Origin: JAWVFM01 sp963843315
GTDB lineage: Bacteria > Actinomycetota > Thermoleophilia > Solirubrobacterales > 70-9
Reading direction: 5' to 3'
DNA length: 64,000 nucleotides
NCBI GenBank assembly: GCA_963843315.1
Contig: CAWJJU010000007.1
Location: 62,001-126,000 of the forward strand
In this document: positions 1-7,527 of the stretch, piece after piece
How the letters are laid out: each line of letters opens with the position of its first letter
Position numbering within the stretch: the stretch's first letter is position 1
The notes under the pieces: model-generated
Told to the model about the DNA's origin: nothing
Database searches by the model: none
The model's input: the letters and a program-made list of their open reading frames with translations, nothing else
Translations under genes and position numbers: made by a program

Positions 1-76
1 CGTGGCCGTCGGCGACGAGCGCGGGCACCAGCGCCCGCCCGATGAAGCCGGTCGCGCCGGCAACGAGGATCCTCAC
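1..76 (-). CDS. NAD(P)-binding epimerase/dehydratase-like protein (N-terminal fragment)
   Basis: Only the first 25 codons are inside the window; the gene runs off the left edge. The N-terminus reads V-R-I-L-V-A-G-A-T-G-F-I-G-R, a beta strand followed by the glycine-rich GATGFIG turn of NAD(P)-binding extended SDR or NmrA-like proteins. The GTG start overlaps the TGA stop of the next gene upstream by four bases (GTGA), which indicates translational coupling. Substrate and exact family cannot be judged from this fragment. Confidence 0.7.
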   Translation of the reverse strand, partial: MRILVAGATGFIGRALVPALVADGH

Positions 77-738
77 GAGGCCTGAGCCGAGCTTCGGTCG
101 TCGATCTCGCCGCGCAGCGCGCCGATTCGCGAGGGAGCGAGGTCCAGGCGCCCGAGCGAGCGCAGGAAGCGGTTGCAGACGATGACGTGGATTCGGAGCT
201 GCGTGTTCGCGTACAGCCAGCTGCCGAAGCGGGCGAACCGGCCGCGCCCGCGCAACCACGGATAGAAGTTCGCCACCTCCACGCGAACGCGGAGCAGCAC
301 CGACGACGGGTCCTCCCGGAGCCTGTCGACCTCGATGCGCAGGTGGCCGCGCCCCCGGCCGTCCTTGGCGACCAGGATCCCGCGGGCGATCTTCCAGGTC
401 ACGCAGGCGCCTTCCGAGTCGCCCTCGTATTTCGGCGCGTGGAACCTCAGCAGCGGCAGGCGCCTGCTGAGCAGCACGACCGTTCGCGAGTCGTCGCCGT
501 AGACGACCCGGATCAGGCTGAGCGTGATCCGGCTGAGGAAGCGCCAGTAGGTCCGGGCCAGCCGCTCGAGGTACTCGGGCGTCCAGAGGCTCTCGAGGAT
601 CTCCGTCGGCACGCTCAGGTCGGCCTCCTGCACGGAGGCGACCGATCCGGTGAGCGGCACCCGCTCGCGCTCGCGCGGCGGCAGGATGTCCACGTGGACC
701 TGTGCTTCGGGGGCTTCTTCCATCACCTTCGCCGGCAT
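73..738 (-). CDS. Conserved hypothetical protein, about 221 residues
   Basis: No family is recognised. The protein is soluble, with no clear signal peptide or membrane segment. The N-terminal third is acidic; the rest is basic and beta-rich and contains the run TYWRFLSRITLSLIRVVYGD. The open frame extends much further upstream, but that part is the shadow of the divergent phosphoesterase. ATG 738 was chosen because it lies just outside the divergent gene (GTG 800); ATG 723 is an alternative. It is cotranscribed with the epimerase-like gene through a four-base overlap, so it may act on the same, unknown, substrate. Confidence 0.6.
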   Translation of the reverse strand: MPAKVMEEAPEAQVHVDILPPRERERVPLTGSVASVQEADLSVPTEILESLWTPEYLERLARTYWRFLSRITLSLIRVVYGDDSRTVVLLSRRLPLLRFHAPKYEGDSEGACVTWKIARGILVAKDGRGRGHLRIEVDRLREDPSSVLLRVRVEVANFYPWLRGRGRFARFGSWLYANTQLRIHVIVCNRFLRSLGRLDLAPSRIGALRGEIDDRSSAQAS

Positions 739-799
739 CCGTTCACTCGTATCCCGGCTCGGCGACGGCGAAACCGGGCCGGGTGCGACGATTCGGGCC

Positions 800-1954
800 G
801 TGCGCACGGTCATCTTCTCCGATCTGCACCTCGGCGCGGGAGGCGGTGGCGACCTCCTCAGGCGCCCCGCCATGCGCGAGATCCTCATGCGCGAGCTCGA
901 GGGTGCGGACCGCGTGGTCATGCTGGGCGACGTCCTCGAGCTGCGCGACCGGCCGGTTCGCGACGTGGTGGAGATCGCGGCGCCGTTCTTCGCGGACCTC
1001 GCCAAGGCCGGGGGCGACGCGGAGGTGCTGGTCGTCCCCGGCAACCACGACCACCATCTGGTCGAACCGTGGCTCGAGCGCCGGATGCTGGAGGGAGCCG
1101 CCGACCTGGAGCTCGAGCAGCGCGCCGAGCCCGACGGCGCGCTCGCGGCGCTGGCGCGCCAGTCCGGCCTGCGGGTCGAGCTGGCCTATCCCGGGGCCTG
1201 GGTGGGCGAGCGTGTCTACGCCACCCACGGCCACTATCTCGACCGCCACCTGACCATTCCGACCTTCGAGCGACTGGGGGTCGGGGCGGTCGAGCGCGTA
1301 CTGGGCCTGCACACGTCCGGCCCCGACCCGCTCGACCCTCCCGGCGCCGACGAGCCGCCCGGCCCCGAGCAGTACGAGCGAGCGCAGGGTCCGATCTACG
1401 CGCTGCTCTACGCCCTCGCCCAGGCGACCGACGCGGACCGCGTGGGCGCGGGCAACCCGACCCTGCGCCTGTGGCGCTCCGTGTCGCGCGGCAGCTCCCG
1501 CTCCTCGCGCGCCCGCAATTGGCTGCTGGGCTCGGTGGCGGTGCCGGGGGCGGTCGGCATCGCGAACCGCCTGGGCCTGGGACCGGTGCAGGCCGACATC
1601 TCCGCCGGCGCCATCACCTCGGCCGGCCTGGTGGCGATTGGCGACGTGGTCGAGCGCCTGGCGATCGACGCAGACTTCGTGATCTTCGGCCACACCCACC
1701 GCCGCGGCCCGCTGCCGAGCGACGGCGATTGGAAGCTCGCCGGCGGCGGCCGGCTGCTGAACACCGGAAGCTGGGTGCTCTCCCCCACGCTGCTGCGGGC
1801 GAGCGCCGCGCAGAGCCCCTACTGGCCCGGCACGATCGCGGTCGCCGAGGACGGCTCGGACCCGGAGCTTCGCCACCTCCTCGACGACATGACCCGCGAC
1901 GAGCTGCGCGAGCGCGCCGGAGCCGCCCCGCCCGGGCCGAGCCTCAGACCGTGA
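800..1954 (+). CDS. Calcineurin-like metallophosphoesterase
   Basis: A 384-residue phosphoesterase of the calcineurin-like, LpxH-like superfamily. The dinuclear metal motifs occur in order: SDLHLG near residue 7, GDVLELRD near 44, GNHDHH near 83, and FGHTHRRG near 296. These are the D-x-H, GD, GNHD/E and GHTH signatures. The start at GTG 800 places the first beta strand (RTVIFSDLHLG) at the N-terminus, as is normal for the family; the frame stays open to about 650 but that part looks non-coding. There is no signal peptide. The substrate cannot be assigned: UDP-diacylglucosamine is unlikely without a lipid A context, so a nucleotide or phospholipid-type phosphodiester is possible. Confidence 0.85.
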   Translation: MRTVIFSDLHLGAGGGGDLLRRPAMREILMRELEGADRVVMLGDVLELRDRPVRDVVEIAAPFFADLAKAGGDAEVLVVPGNHDHHLVEPWLERRMLEGAADLELEQRAEPDGALAALARQSGLRVELAYPGAWVGERVYATHGHYLDRHLTIPTFERLGVGAVERVLGLHTSGPDPLDPPGADEPPGPEQYERAQGPIYALLYALAQATDADRVGAGNPTLRLWRSVSRGSSRSSRARNWLLGSVAVPGAVGIANRLGLGPVQADISAGAITSAGLVAIGDVVERLAIDADFVIFGHTHRRGPLPSDGDWKLAGGGRLLNTGSWVLSPTLLRASAAQSPYWPGTIAVAEDGSDPELRHLLDDMTRDELRERAGAAPPGPSLRP

Positions 1955-1979
1955 GGCGCGCGCCGTACGCTGCCTGTCG

Positions 1980-2381
1980 ATGACCCGCCTGGCCAAGGCC
2001 AACCTGCTCGTGTTCGTCCTGTTGATCGGGCACGTGATCGACCACGCGGTCAACCAGCCCCAGCGCGACCTGCCGCCGACCGGCGGCGTGTTCGGGGTGG
2101 TGGGCTTCATCATCGTCGCCGTCTCGGCGACGGTCGCGATCAGCCGGCGCCCCGAGGCGCCCCTCGTCTCGCTGTTTGCCGGGGCGTCGACCGCGCTGGG
2201 CTTCGTCGCGATCCACCTCCTTCCGCGCTGGAGCGGCGCAATCAGCGACCCGTATTGGGACTTCTCCGCCAACCCCCTCTCCTGGGTGCTGCTGCTGGCG
2301 CCGCTGGTGGCGGCCCTGGCCCTCACTGCGATCGCCGCCTCCGAGCTTCGAGCCGTTCCGCGCCCGGCCCGGCACGCGTAA
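1980..2381 (+). CDS. Small integral membrane protein (about 4 TM)
   Basis: A 133-residue hydrophobic protein with about four predicted membrane segments, around residues 7-24, 37-55, 61-80 and 101-122. A short conserved-looking patch, GHVIDHAVNQP, lies at the end of the first helix. ATG 1980 is 26 bases after the phosphoesterase stop, so the two probably share a transcript. No family is recognised. The His/Asp pair in the first helix could bind a metal or cofactor, but that is speculation. Confidence 0.7.
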   Translation: MTRLAKANLLVFVLLIGHVIDHAVNQPQRDLPPTGGVFGVVGFIIVAVSATVAISRRPEAPLVSLFAGASTALGFVAIHLLPRWSGAISDPYWDFSANPLSWVLLLAPLVAALALTAIAASELRAVPRPARHA

Positions 2382-2464
2382 CGACCGGTCGGCACCAGGC
2401 CGCGCCGGCTTCAGAGGCGCGAGGTCTCCGCGAGCAGGAACGGCTTAGGCAATGAGGGCAGTGA

Positions 2465-2507
2465 CTTTGGTCGATTGGTGGTCCATATGACCCTCTATGC
2501 ACCAAAG
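2465..2507. promoter_or_regulatory. Nested dyad symmetry, possible operator
   Basis: The outer arms CTTTGGT (2465-2471) and ACCAAAG (2501-2507) and the inner arms GGTC (2480-2483) and GACC (2489-2492) share the same centre, near 2486, with CATATG in the middle. It lies 75 bases ahead of the amidotransferase start in a 200-base gap. An operator or a hairpin leader are both possible; no factor can be named. Confidence 0.4.
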
Positions 2508-2581
2508 CTTCGGTTCGCGCTTCGGTACGGCCGGCGCCTTCATCGATTCGTAGAGCCGCAACGCGATGAGAGACTGCGCGC

Positions 2582-3277
2582 GTGCGCGTGCTCTCGATCG
2601 TCCACCAGCGCGACGCGGGCCCAGGCGTCTTCGCCGACGCCGTGCGCGCGGCCGGGTGGGACATGGACGAGTGGCTCGCGCCCGCGCAGCCGGACGCCCC
2701 TGATCTCGGCGGCTACGACGCGGTGATGACGTTCGGCGGCGCGCAGAACGCGGGTGACGGCAGCGGGTGGATCGAGCGCGAGCGCGAGGTCCTGCGCGAC
2801 GCCATCGCGCGCGATCTGCCGCTCCTGGGCATCTGCCTGGGCGCGGAGCTGGTCGCGGAGGCGGCCGGCGCCCGGGTGCGGCGCTCGGCCGAGCCCGAGA
2901 TCGGCTGGTGCCCCGTCGAGCTGACCGCCGCGGGCGCCGGCGATCCGGTTCTCGGGGGCGCGCCCTCCTCGTTCGACGCCTTCCAGTGGCACAGCTTCGA
3001 GTTCACCGTGCCGGCCGGAGCCACCGAGCTCGCGCGCAGCTCGGTGTGCCCGCAGGCCTTCGTCCTCGGCAGGACCTGGTCGATCCAGTTCCACCCGGAG
3101 GTCTCGCTCGCCGATGCCGAGCGCTGGATCGACGACTACCGAAGCGACCCCGACGCCGTCGCGATCGGGCTCGACCCCGAGCACCTACGAGCGCAGACCC
3201 GCGAGCGGTCCGGTGCGTGGGGCGAGCTGGGCCGCACGCTGTGCGCGCGCTTCCTGGAGGCGGCTACTCCGGCGTGA
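2582..3277 (+). CDS. Class I glutamine amidotransferase domain protein
   Basis: A 231-residue free-standing type 1 glutamine amidotransferase of the GMP-synthase-like (GuaA N-domain) group. The nucleophile elbow GICLGAELVAE carries the catalytic Cys near residue 87, and the His-Glu pair is in IQFHPEVS near residue 170. Upstream is the usual GGAQNAGD strand-turn. There is no synthase domain, so ammonia would go to a partner, or the protein may hydrolyse a gamma-glutamyl compound. GTG 2582 begins the first beta strand directly (RVLSIVHQ). The end overlaps the convergent SDR gene by 14 bases. It is not obviously part of the minus-strand amine operon next door, although both contain amidotransferase folds. 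Confidence 0.85.
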   Translation: MRVLSIVHQRDAGPGVFADAVRAAGWDMDEWLAPAQPDAPDLGGYDAVMTFGGAQNAGDGSGWIEREREVLRDAIARDLPLLGICLGAELVAEAAGARVRRSAEPEIGWCPVELTAAGAGDPVLGGAPSSFDAFQWHSFEFTVPAGATELARSSVCPQAFVLGRTWSIQFHPEVSLADAERWIDDYRSDPDAVAIGLDPEHLRAQTRERSGAWGELGRTLCARFLEAATPA

Positions 3278-4010
3278 TGTACGCGCCCGAGATCCCGCCG
3301 TCGACCATGAACGTCGAGGCGGTGACGAAGGATGACTCGTCGCTGGCAAGGAACAGCGCCGCGCTCGCGATCTCGGAGACCTCGCCGAAGCGCCCGACGG
3401 GCACGTGCGTGAGGCGGCGGGCGGCCTTCTCCGGGTCCTTGGCGAACAGCTCACGCAGGAGCGGCGTGTTGACCGGGCCCGGGCACAGCGCGTTGACGCG
3501 GATGCCCTGGCGCGCGAACTCGACGCCCAGCTCTCGCGACAGCGAGAGCACCGCGCCCTTCGACGCCGTGTAGGAGATCTGCGAGACGGCGGCGCCCATC
3601 ACCGCCACGAACGAAGCGGTGTTGATCACCGAACCGCCGCCCGCGGCAATCAGGTGCGGGATCCCGTGCTTGCAGCACAGGAAGACCGAGCGGACGTTCA
3701 CATCCTGCACCCGCTGCCACGCCTCGAGCGTCGTGTCGGTGACGGTCGTGTCCTCGTTGGGGTTGATCCCCGCGTTGTTGAAGAGGACGTCGACGTGGCC
3801 AAACTCGTCGCGGACGCGGTCATAGAGCGTTCGGACCTGGTCCTCGTCGGTGACGTCGGCGCGGATCGCCAGGTCGCCCTCGGCGCCCGCCTCGAGGTCC
3901 ACTCCAACCACCGTCGCGTCCTCGCGGCCGAACATCCGCGCCGACTCGGCGCCGATGCCGCTCGCCGCGCCGGTGATCACGCAGACCTTGCCATCGAGCC
4001 GTCCGGGCAT
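3264..4010 (-). CDS. Short-chain dehydrogenase/reductase, NAD(P)-dependent
   Basis: A 248-residue classical SDR. Cofactor motif GAASGIG lies near residues 14-20, NNAGI near 85, and the catalytic Tyr/Lys in YTASKG near 150; the C-terminus ends MVDGGISGAYITPE. The ATG at 4010 overlaps the TAA stop of the aldehyde dehydrogenase by one base, so it is the last gene of the amine-catabolism unit. In the gamma-glutamylethanolamide route described in Streptomyces an alcohol dehydrogenase step precedes the aldehyde dehydrogenase; this SDR is a plausible but unproven candidate for that step. A generic 3-oxoacyl reductase-like role remains possible. Confidence 0.9.
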   Translation of the reverse strand: MPGRLDGKVCVITGAASGIGAESARMFGREDATVVGVDLEAGAEGDLAIRADVTDEDQVRTLYDRVRDEFGHVDVLFNNAGINPNEDTTVTDTTLEAWQRVQDVNVRSVFLCCKHGIPHLIAAGGGSVINTASFVAVMGAAVSQISYTASKGAVLSLSRELGVEFARQGIRVNALCPGPVNTPLLRELFAKDPEKAARRLTHVPVGRFGEVSEIASAALFLASDESSFVTASTFMVDGGISGAYITPE

Positions 4011-5383
4011 TACGAGCCACCGCCTTCCGTTGCGTAGAACACGTTCTTGACCTCCGTGTAGGCATCGAGGGCGTCGGGGCCGAGCTCGCGGCCCACCCCC
4101 GACTGCTTGAAGCCGCCGAACGGCGTCGAGACCCTTACGGAGTTGTTCGAGTTGATCGAGACCACGCCCGTGTCGAGCGCCCGCGCGACCCGCAGGGCTC
4201 TGGCGCCGTCGCCGCTCCACACCGAGCCGGACAGGCCGTAGATCGTGTCGTTGGCAAGGGCGACGGCCTCCGCCTCGTCGCGAAAGGCGATCACGCAGGC
4301 CACCGGGCCGAAGATCTCCTCGCGCGCGACGCGATCGTCGTTGGAGACCGGGCAGAGGACGGTGGGCGGATACCAGTAGCCGGGCCCGTCGGGCGCGGTC
4401 CCGCGGATCGCGACGGGAGCGTCGTCGCCGACGAACGCCGAGACAGTCTCGCGATGGCCGGCGGAGATCAGGGGGCCCATCTGGGTGTCCTCGGCGAGCG
4501 GGTCGCCGACCCTGATCGACTCCACGGCGTCCTCGAGCGCGTCCATGAAGCGATCGAGGACGCTGCGCTCCACCAGGATCCGCGAGCGCGCGCAGCAGTC
4601 CTGGCCGGCGTTTCCGAACACGGCGCCGGGCGCGGCGGCCGCCGCGCGCTCCAGGTCGGCGTCGGCGAAGACGACGTTGGCCGACTTGCCGCCCAGCTCC
4701 AGCGTGACCCGCTTGATGGTTCCCGCGGCGCCGGCCGCGATCCCGCGGCCCACCTCGGTGGAGCCCGTGAAGGCGATCTTCGCGACGTCCGGATGCTCGA
4801 CCAGGCGCGAGCCGCAGACCGACCCGGGCCCCGCCACGACGTTCAGCACGCCCTCCGGGATGCCCGCCTCGAGAGCGATCCGCTCGAGCTCCAGCGCGGT
4901 CATGGGCGTCAGCTCGGCGGGCTTCAGAACGACGGTATTGCCGGCGGCAAGCGCGGGCGCGGCCTTCCAGGAAGCGATGACCAGCGGAAAGTTCCACGGC
5001 ACGATGAGACCGACGACGCCGAGCGGCTCGCGGAAGGTCATGTCCACGCCGCCCGCGACCGGGATCGTGCGGCCGGTCAGGCGCTCCGGGGCGCCCGCGT
5101 AGTAGCGGTAGGTCTCGGCGACCATGGCCATCTCGCCGCGCGCGTCGCCGATCGGCTTGCCGGCGTTGCGCGCCTCGATGACGGCGAGCTGCTCTCCCCG
5201 CTCCTCCAGCGCATCGGCGAGCCGGCCCATCAGCCGCGCGCGCTCGCCCGGATTCACCGCCCGCCACCCGGGAAACGCCGCCTTTGCTCTGGCCACCGCG
5301 GCGTCGACATCCTCGGCTCCGGCCCGTGGGACCTCGGCCATCACCTCTGCCGTGGCCGGCTCGACAACGGAGATCGCGGTCAC
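4010..5383 (-). CDS. NAD(P)-dependent aldehyde dehydrogenase (aminoaldehyde type)
   Basis: A 457-residue ALDH. The cofactor Glu is in LELGGKSANVVF, the catalytic Cys in FGNAGQDCCARSR, and the C-terminal motif is PFGGFKQSGVGRELG. The NAGQDC context resembles gamma-aminobutyraldehyde and other omega-aminoaldehyde dehydrogenases more than the usual NQGQxC. GTG 5383 was chosen because it overlaps the hydrolase stop by four bases (GTGA); the frame continues upstream only as a shadow of that gene. In the pathway it would oxidise the aldehyde of a gamma-glutamylated (or free) amine to the acid, between the ligase and the gamma-glutamyl hydrolase. Confidence 0.92.
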   Translation of the reverse strand: MTAISVVEPATAEVMAEVPRAGAEDVDAAVARAKAAFPGWRAVNPGERARLMGRLADALEERGEQLAVIEARNAGKPIGDARGEMAMVAETYRYYAGAPERLTGRTIPVAGGVDMTFREPLGVVGLIVPWNFPLVIASWKAAPALAAGNTVVLKPAELTPMTALELERIALEAGIPEGVLNVVAGPGSVCGSRLVEHPDVAKIAFTGSTEVGRGIAAGAAGTIKRVTLELGGKSANVVFADADLERAAAAAPGAVFGNAGQDCCARSRILVERSVLDRFMDALEDAVESIRVGDPLAEDTQMGPLISAGHRETVSAFVGDDAPVAIRGTAPDGPGYWYPPTVLCPVSNDDRVAREEIFGPVACVIAFRDEAEAVALANDTIYGLSGSVWSGDGARALRVARALDTGVVSINSNNSVRVSTPFGGFKQSGVGRELGPDALDAYTEVKNVFYATEGGGS

Positions 5384-6117
5384 GCGCCGGCCCCCACCCG
5401 CTCGCGCGCGGCATCGACGAGCGCGCCGATCACCCGCGAGCGCTCGTCCTCCTCCGGGTGCCACAGCACGCCCAGCACGTGGCCGGCGCCCCGTAGCTCG
5501 ACGGCCTCGATCACGCCGTCGTCGGGGCAGCGGCCGGTGACGACGAGCCCCTCGCCCAGGCGGTCGAGGCCCTGGTGGTGGTGCGAGCGAACGGTGCTCG
5601 CCGGCGAGCCGACGGCCCGCTCGGCCAGCGATCCGGGCTCCAGCTCGACGTCGTGGGTGGAGTACTCCCCGCCCTCGGGACAGTGGCGATCGGAGCCGAT
5701 GCGGCCGGGCAGGTGCTGCTCGAGGGTCCCGCCGAGCGCCACGTTCAGAAGCTGCATCCCGCGGCAAACCCCCAGCACCGGCAGCCCGCGGTCGATCGCG
5801 GCGCGAACGAGAGCGACCTCGAAGTTGTCACGGTCGGGCCAGCCCGCTCCCGTCTGCTCCTCTGCCGTTTCGCCGTAGGCCGCCGGCGTGATGTCGCCGC
5901 CGCCGGCCAGCAGCAGGGCGTCGATGCGCCCGAGCCAGGCATCGGGGTCGTCCGGGGCGGCCCGGTCGGGCGGCATGATCCAGGCGATCCCGCCGGCCGC
6001 CTGGACGGCCGTGGCGTAGGTGCGAGGCGCGAACGTGATCGCCACGCCCACCCAGGTCCGGTAGCTCGCCAGGTCCACGGCGGCGCAGATCCCGACGGCG
6101 GGTGCGCCCCCGCTCAC
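5380..6117 (-). CDS. puuD: Gamma-glutamyl-gamma-aminobutyrate hydrolase-type peptidase (PuuD-like)
   Basis: A 245-residue class I amidotransferase-fold hydrolase of peptidase family C26. The nucleophile Cys is in LPVLGVCRGMQLLNV near residue 117 and the His-Glu pair in GVLWHPEED near residue 220. LLAGGGDITP is the typical oxyanion strand. PuuD enzymes release glutamate from gamma-glutamylated acids at the end of the putrescine route; in Streptomyces a similar enzyme is linked to gamma-glutamylethanolamide breakdown. It lies between the ligase and the aldehyde dehydrogenase, overlaps the latter by four bases, and follows the ligase stop by 70 bases. The start is GTG 6117. The symbol is by family similarity only. 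Confidence 0.85.
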   Translation of the reverse strand: MSGGAPAVGICAAVDLASYRTWVGVAITFAPRTYATAVQAAGGIAWIMPPDRAAPDDPDAWLGRIDALLLAGGGDITPAAYGETAEEQTGAGWPDRDNFEVALVRAAIDRGLPVLGVCRGMQLLNVALGGTLEQHLPGRIGSDRHCPEGGEYSTHDVELEPGSLAERAVGSPASTVRSHHHQGLDRLGEGLVVTGRCPDDGVIEAVELRGAGHVLGVLWHPEEDERSRVIGALVDAARERVGAGA

Positions 6118-6187
6118 AGACTCTGGGGTTCGCGTTCGGCAAACACACCTGGCCCCAGCCGCACCCTCCGCTGATGCTGCCTCCCGC

Positions 6188-7519
6188 TCACAGTCGCTCG
6201 AAACCGCGGAAGCGCTCCCAGTCGGTCACCGAACGCTCCATCGCCTCGATCTCCACGTGGGCGCGGTTCACGTAGTGCGCAACCACCTCGGAGCCGAACG
6301 CGCTCGCCGCGACCTCGCTGCCGGCAAAGAGGTCGCGGGCCTCGTAGATGTTGGTCGGGACACGCGGCGCATCGGACTCGTAGGCGTTGCCCGCAAGCGG
6401 CAGCTCCAGCGGCAGCTCCGAGTCGACGCCGTGCAGCCCGGCCGCGATCATGGACGCCAGCGCCAGGTAGGGGTTCACGTCCGCGCCGGGGAGCCGGTTC
6501 TCGAGGCGAAGCGACGGCCCGTCGCCCACCACCCTCAGCGAGCAGGTGCGGTTGTCGCGTCCCCAGGCCACGGCCGTCGGGGCGAAGGAGCCCTTGGCGA
6601 AGCGCTTGTAGGAGTTGACGTTCGGCGCGTACATCAGGCTCAGCTCGCGAAGGCAGGCGAGCTGCCCGGCGAGGAAGTGGTCGAAGAGCTGCTGGTCGCC
6701 GCCGAAGGCGTTCTCGCCAGAGCCCTCCCGCGCGAGCGAGAGGTGGATGTGGCACGAGTTGCCCTCGCGCTCGTTGAACTTCGCCATGAACGTGATCGAG
6801 TAGCCCTCCTGCGACGCGATCTCCTTGGCGCCCGTCTTGTAGAGCGCGTGGTCGTCGGCCGTCTCGAGCGCCTCGGCGTAGCGGAAGTTGATCTCGTGCT
6901 GGCCGAGGTTGCACTCGCCCTTGGAGTTCTCGACCGTCATCCCCGCCGCGGCCATCTCGTTGCGGATGCGGCGGATGAGGGGCTCGACCCGCGCGCCCCC
7001 CAGCAGCGAGTAGTCGACGTTGTAGAGGTTGGCCGGGTTCAGGTCGCGATAGCCCTTCGTCCAGGCGTCCTCGTAGGTGTCCTTGAACACCATGAACTCG
7101 AGCTCGGTGCCCGCCATGGCCTGCATGCCCCGCTCCGCGAGCCGGGCCAGCTGGCGGCGCAGGATCTGCCGCGGGGAGGCGACGACGTCGGAGCCGTCGG
7201 CCCAGCCGAGGTCCGCCATGACCATCGCCGTGCCCTCGTGCCACGGGATCGGGCGCAGCGTGTCGAGGTCGGGCTTCATCTCGAAGTCCCCGTAGCCGCG
7301 CTCCCACGAGGACATCTCGTAGCCCGACACGGTGTCCATGTCGACGTCGACGGCCAGCAGGTAGTTGCACCCCTCCGCCCCATGGTGGGCGATCTCGTCG
7401 AGGAAGTGAGTGGCCGTCAGGCGCTTGCCCTGAAGGCGGCCCTCCATGTCGGCGATCGCGATGAGCACGGTGTCCACCGCGCCCTCCGCGACCGCCTTCT
7501 TCAGCTCGGAAAGGGTCAA
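6188..7519 (-). CDS. Glutamine synthetase-like gamma-glutamyl-amine ligase (GlnA4/PuuA type)
   Basis: A 443-residue protein of the glutamine synthetase fold, beginning directly at the beta-grasp domain and shorter than housekeeping GlnA (about 470). Metal and ATP motifs are present: GTELEFMVF, NLGQHEINFRY, GNSCHIHLSL, and RLPGADVNPYLALA. These fit the gamma-glutamylpolyamine or gamma-glutamylethanolamide synthetase group. With the downstream hydrolase and aldehyde dehydrogenase and the upstream amine permease, the expected reaction is ATP-dependent coupling of glutamate to an amine. The only start that fits is TTG 7519, nine bases after the permease stop, without an obvious Shine-Dalgarno sequence, so translation may depend on coupling. 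Confidence 0.88.
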   Translation of the reverse strand: MTLSELKKAVAEGAVDTVLIAIADMEGRLQGKRLTATHFLDEIAHHGAEGCNYLLAVDVDMDTVSGYEMSSWERGYGDFEMKPDLDTLRPIPWHEGTAMVMADLGWADGSDVVASPRQILRRQLARLAERGMQAMAGTELEFMVFKDTYEDAWTKGYRDLNPANLYNVDYSLLGGARVEPLIRRIRNEMAAAGMTVENSKGECNLGQHEINFRYAEALETADDHALYKTGAKEIASQEGYSITFMAKFNEREGNSCHIHLSLAREGSGENAFGGDQQLFDHFLAGQLACLRELSLMYAPNVNSYKRFAKGSFAPTAVAWGRDNRTCSLRVVGDGPSLRLENRLPGADVNPYLALASMIAAGLHGVDSELPLELPLAGNAYESDAPRVPTNIYEARDLFAGSEVAASAFGSEVVAHYVNRAHVEIEAMERSVTDWERFRGFERL

Positions 7520-7527
7520 GCAGGACG

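Noticed and set aside
187..1983. Long open frame on the plus strand across two genes
   Set aside because: Low-complexity Arg/Ala/Pro-rich translation typical of a shadow frame in high-GC DNA; the real genes lie in other frames.
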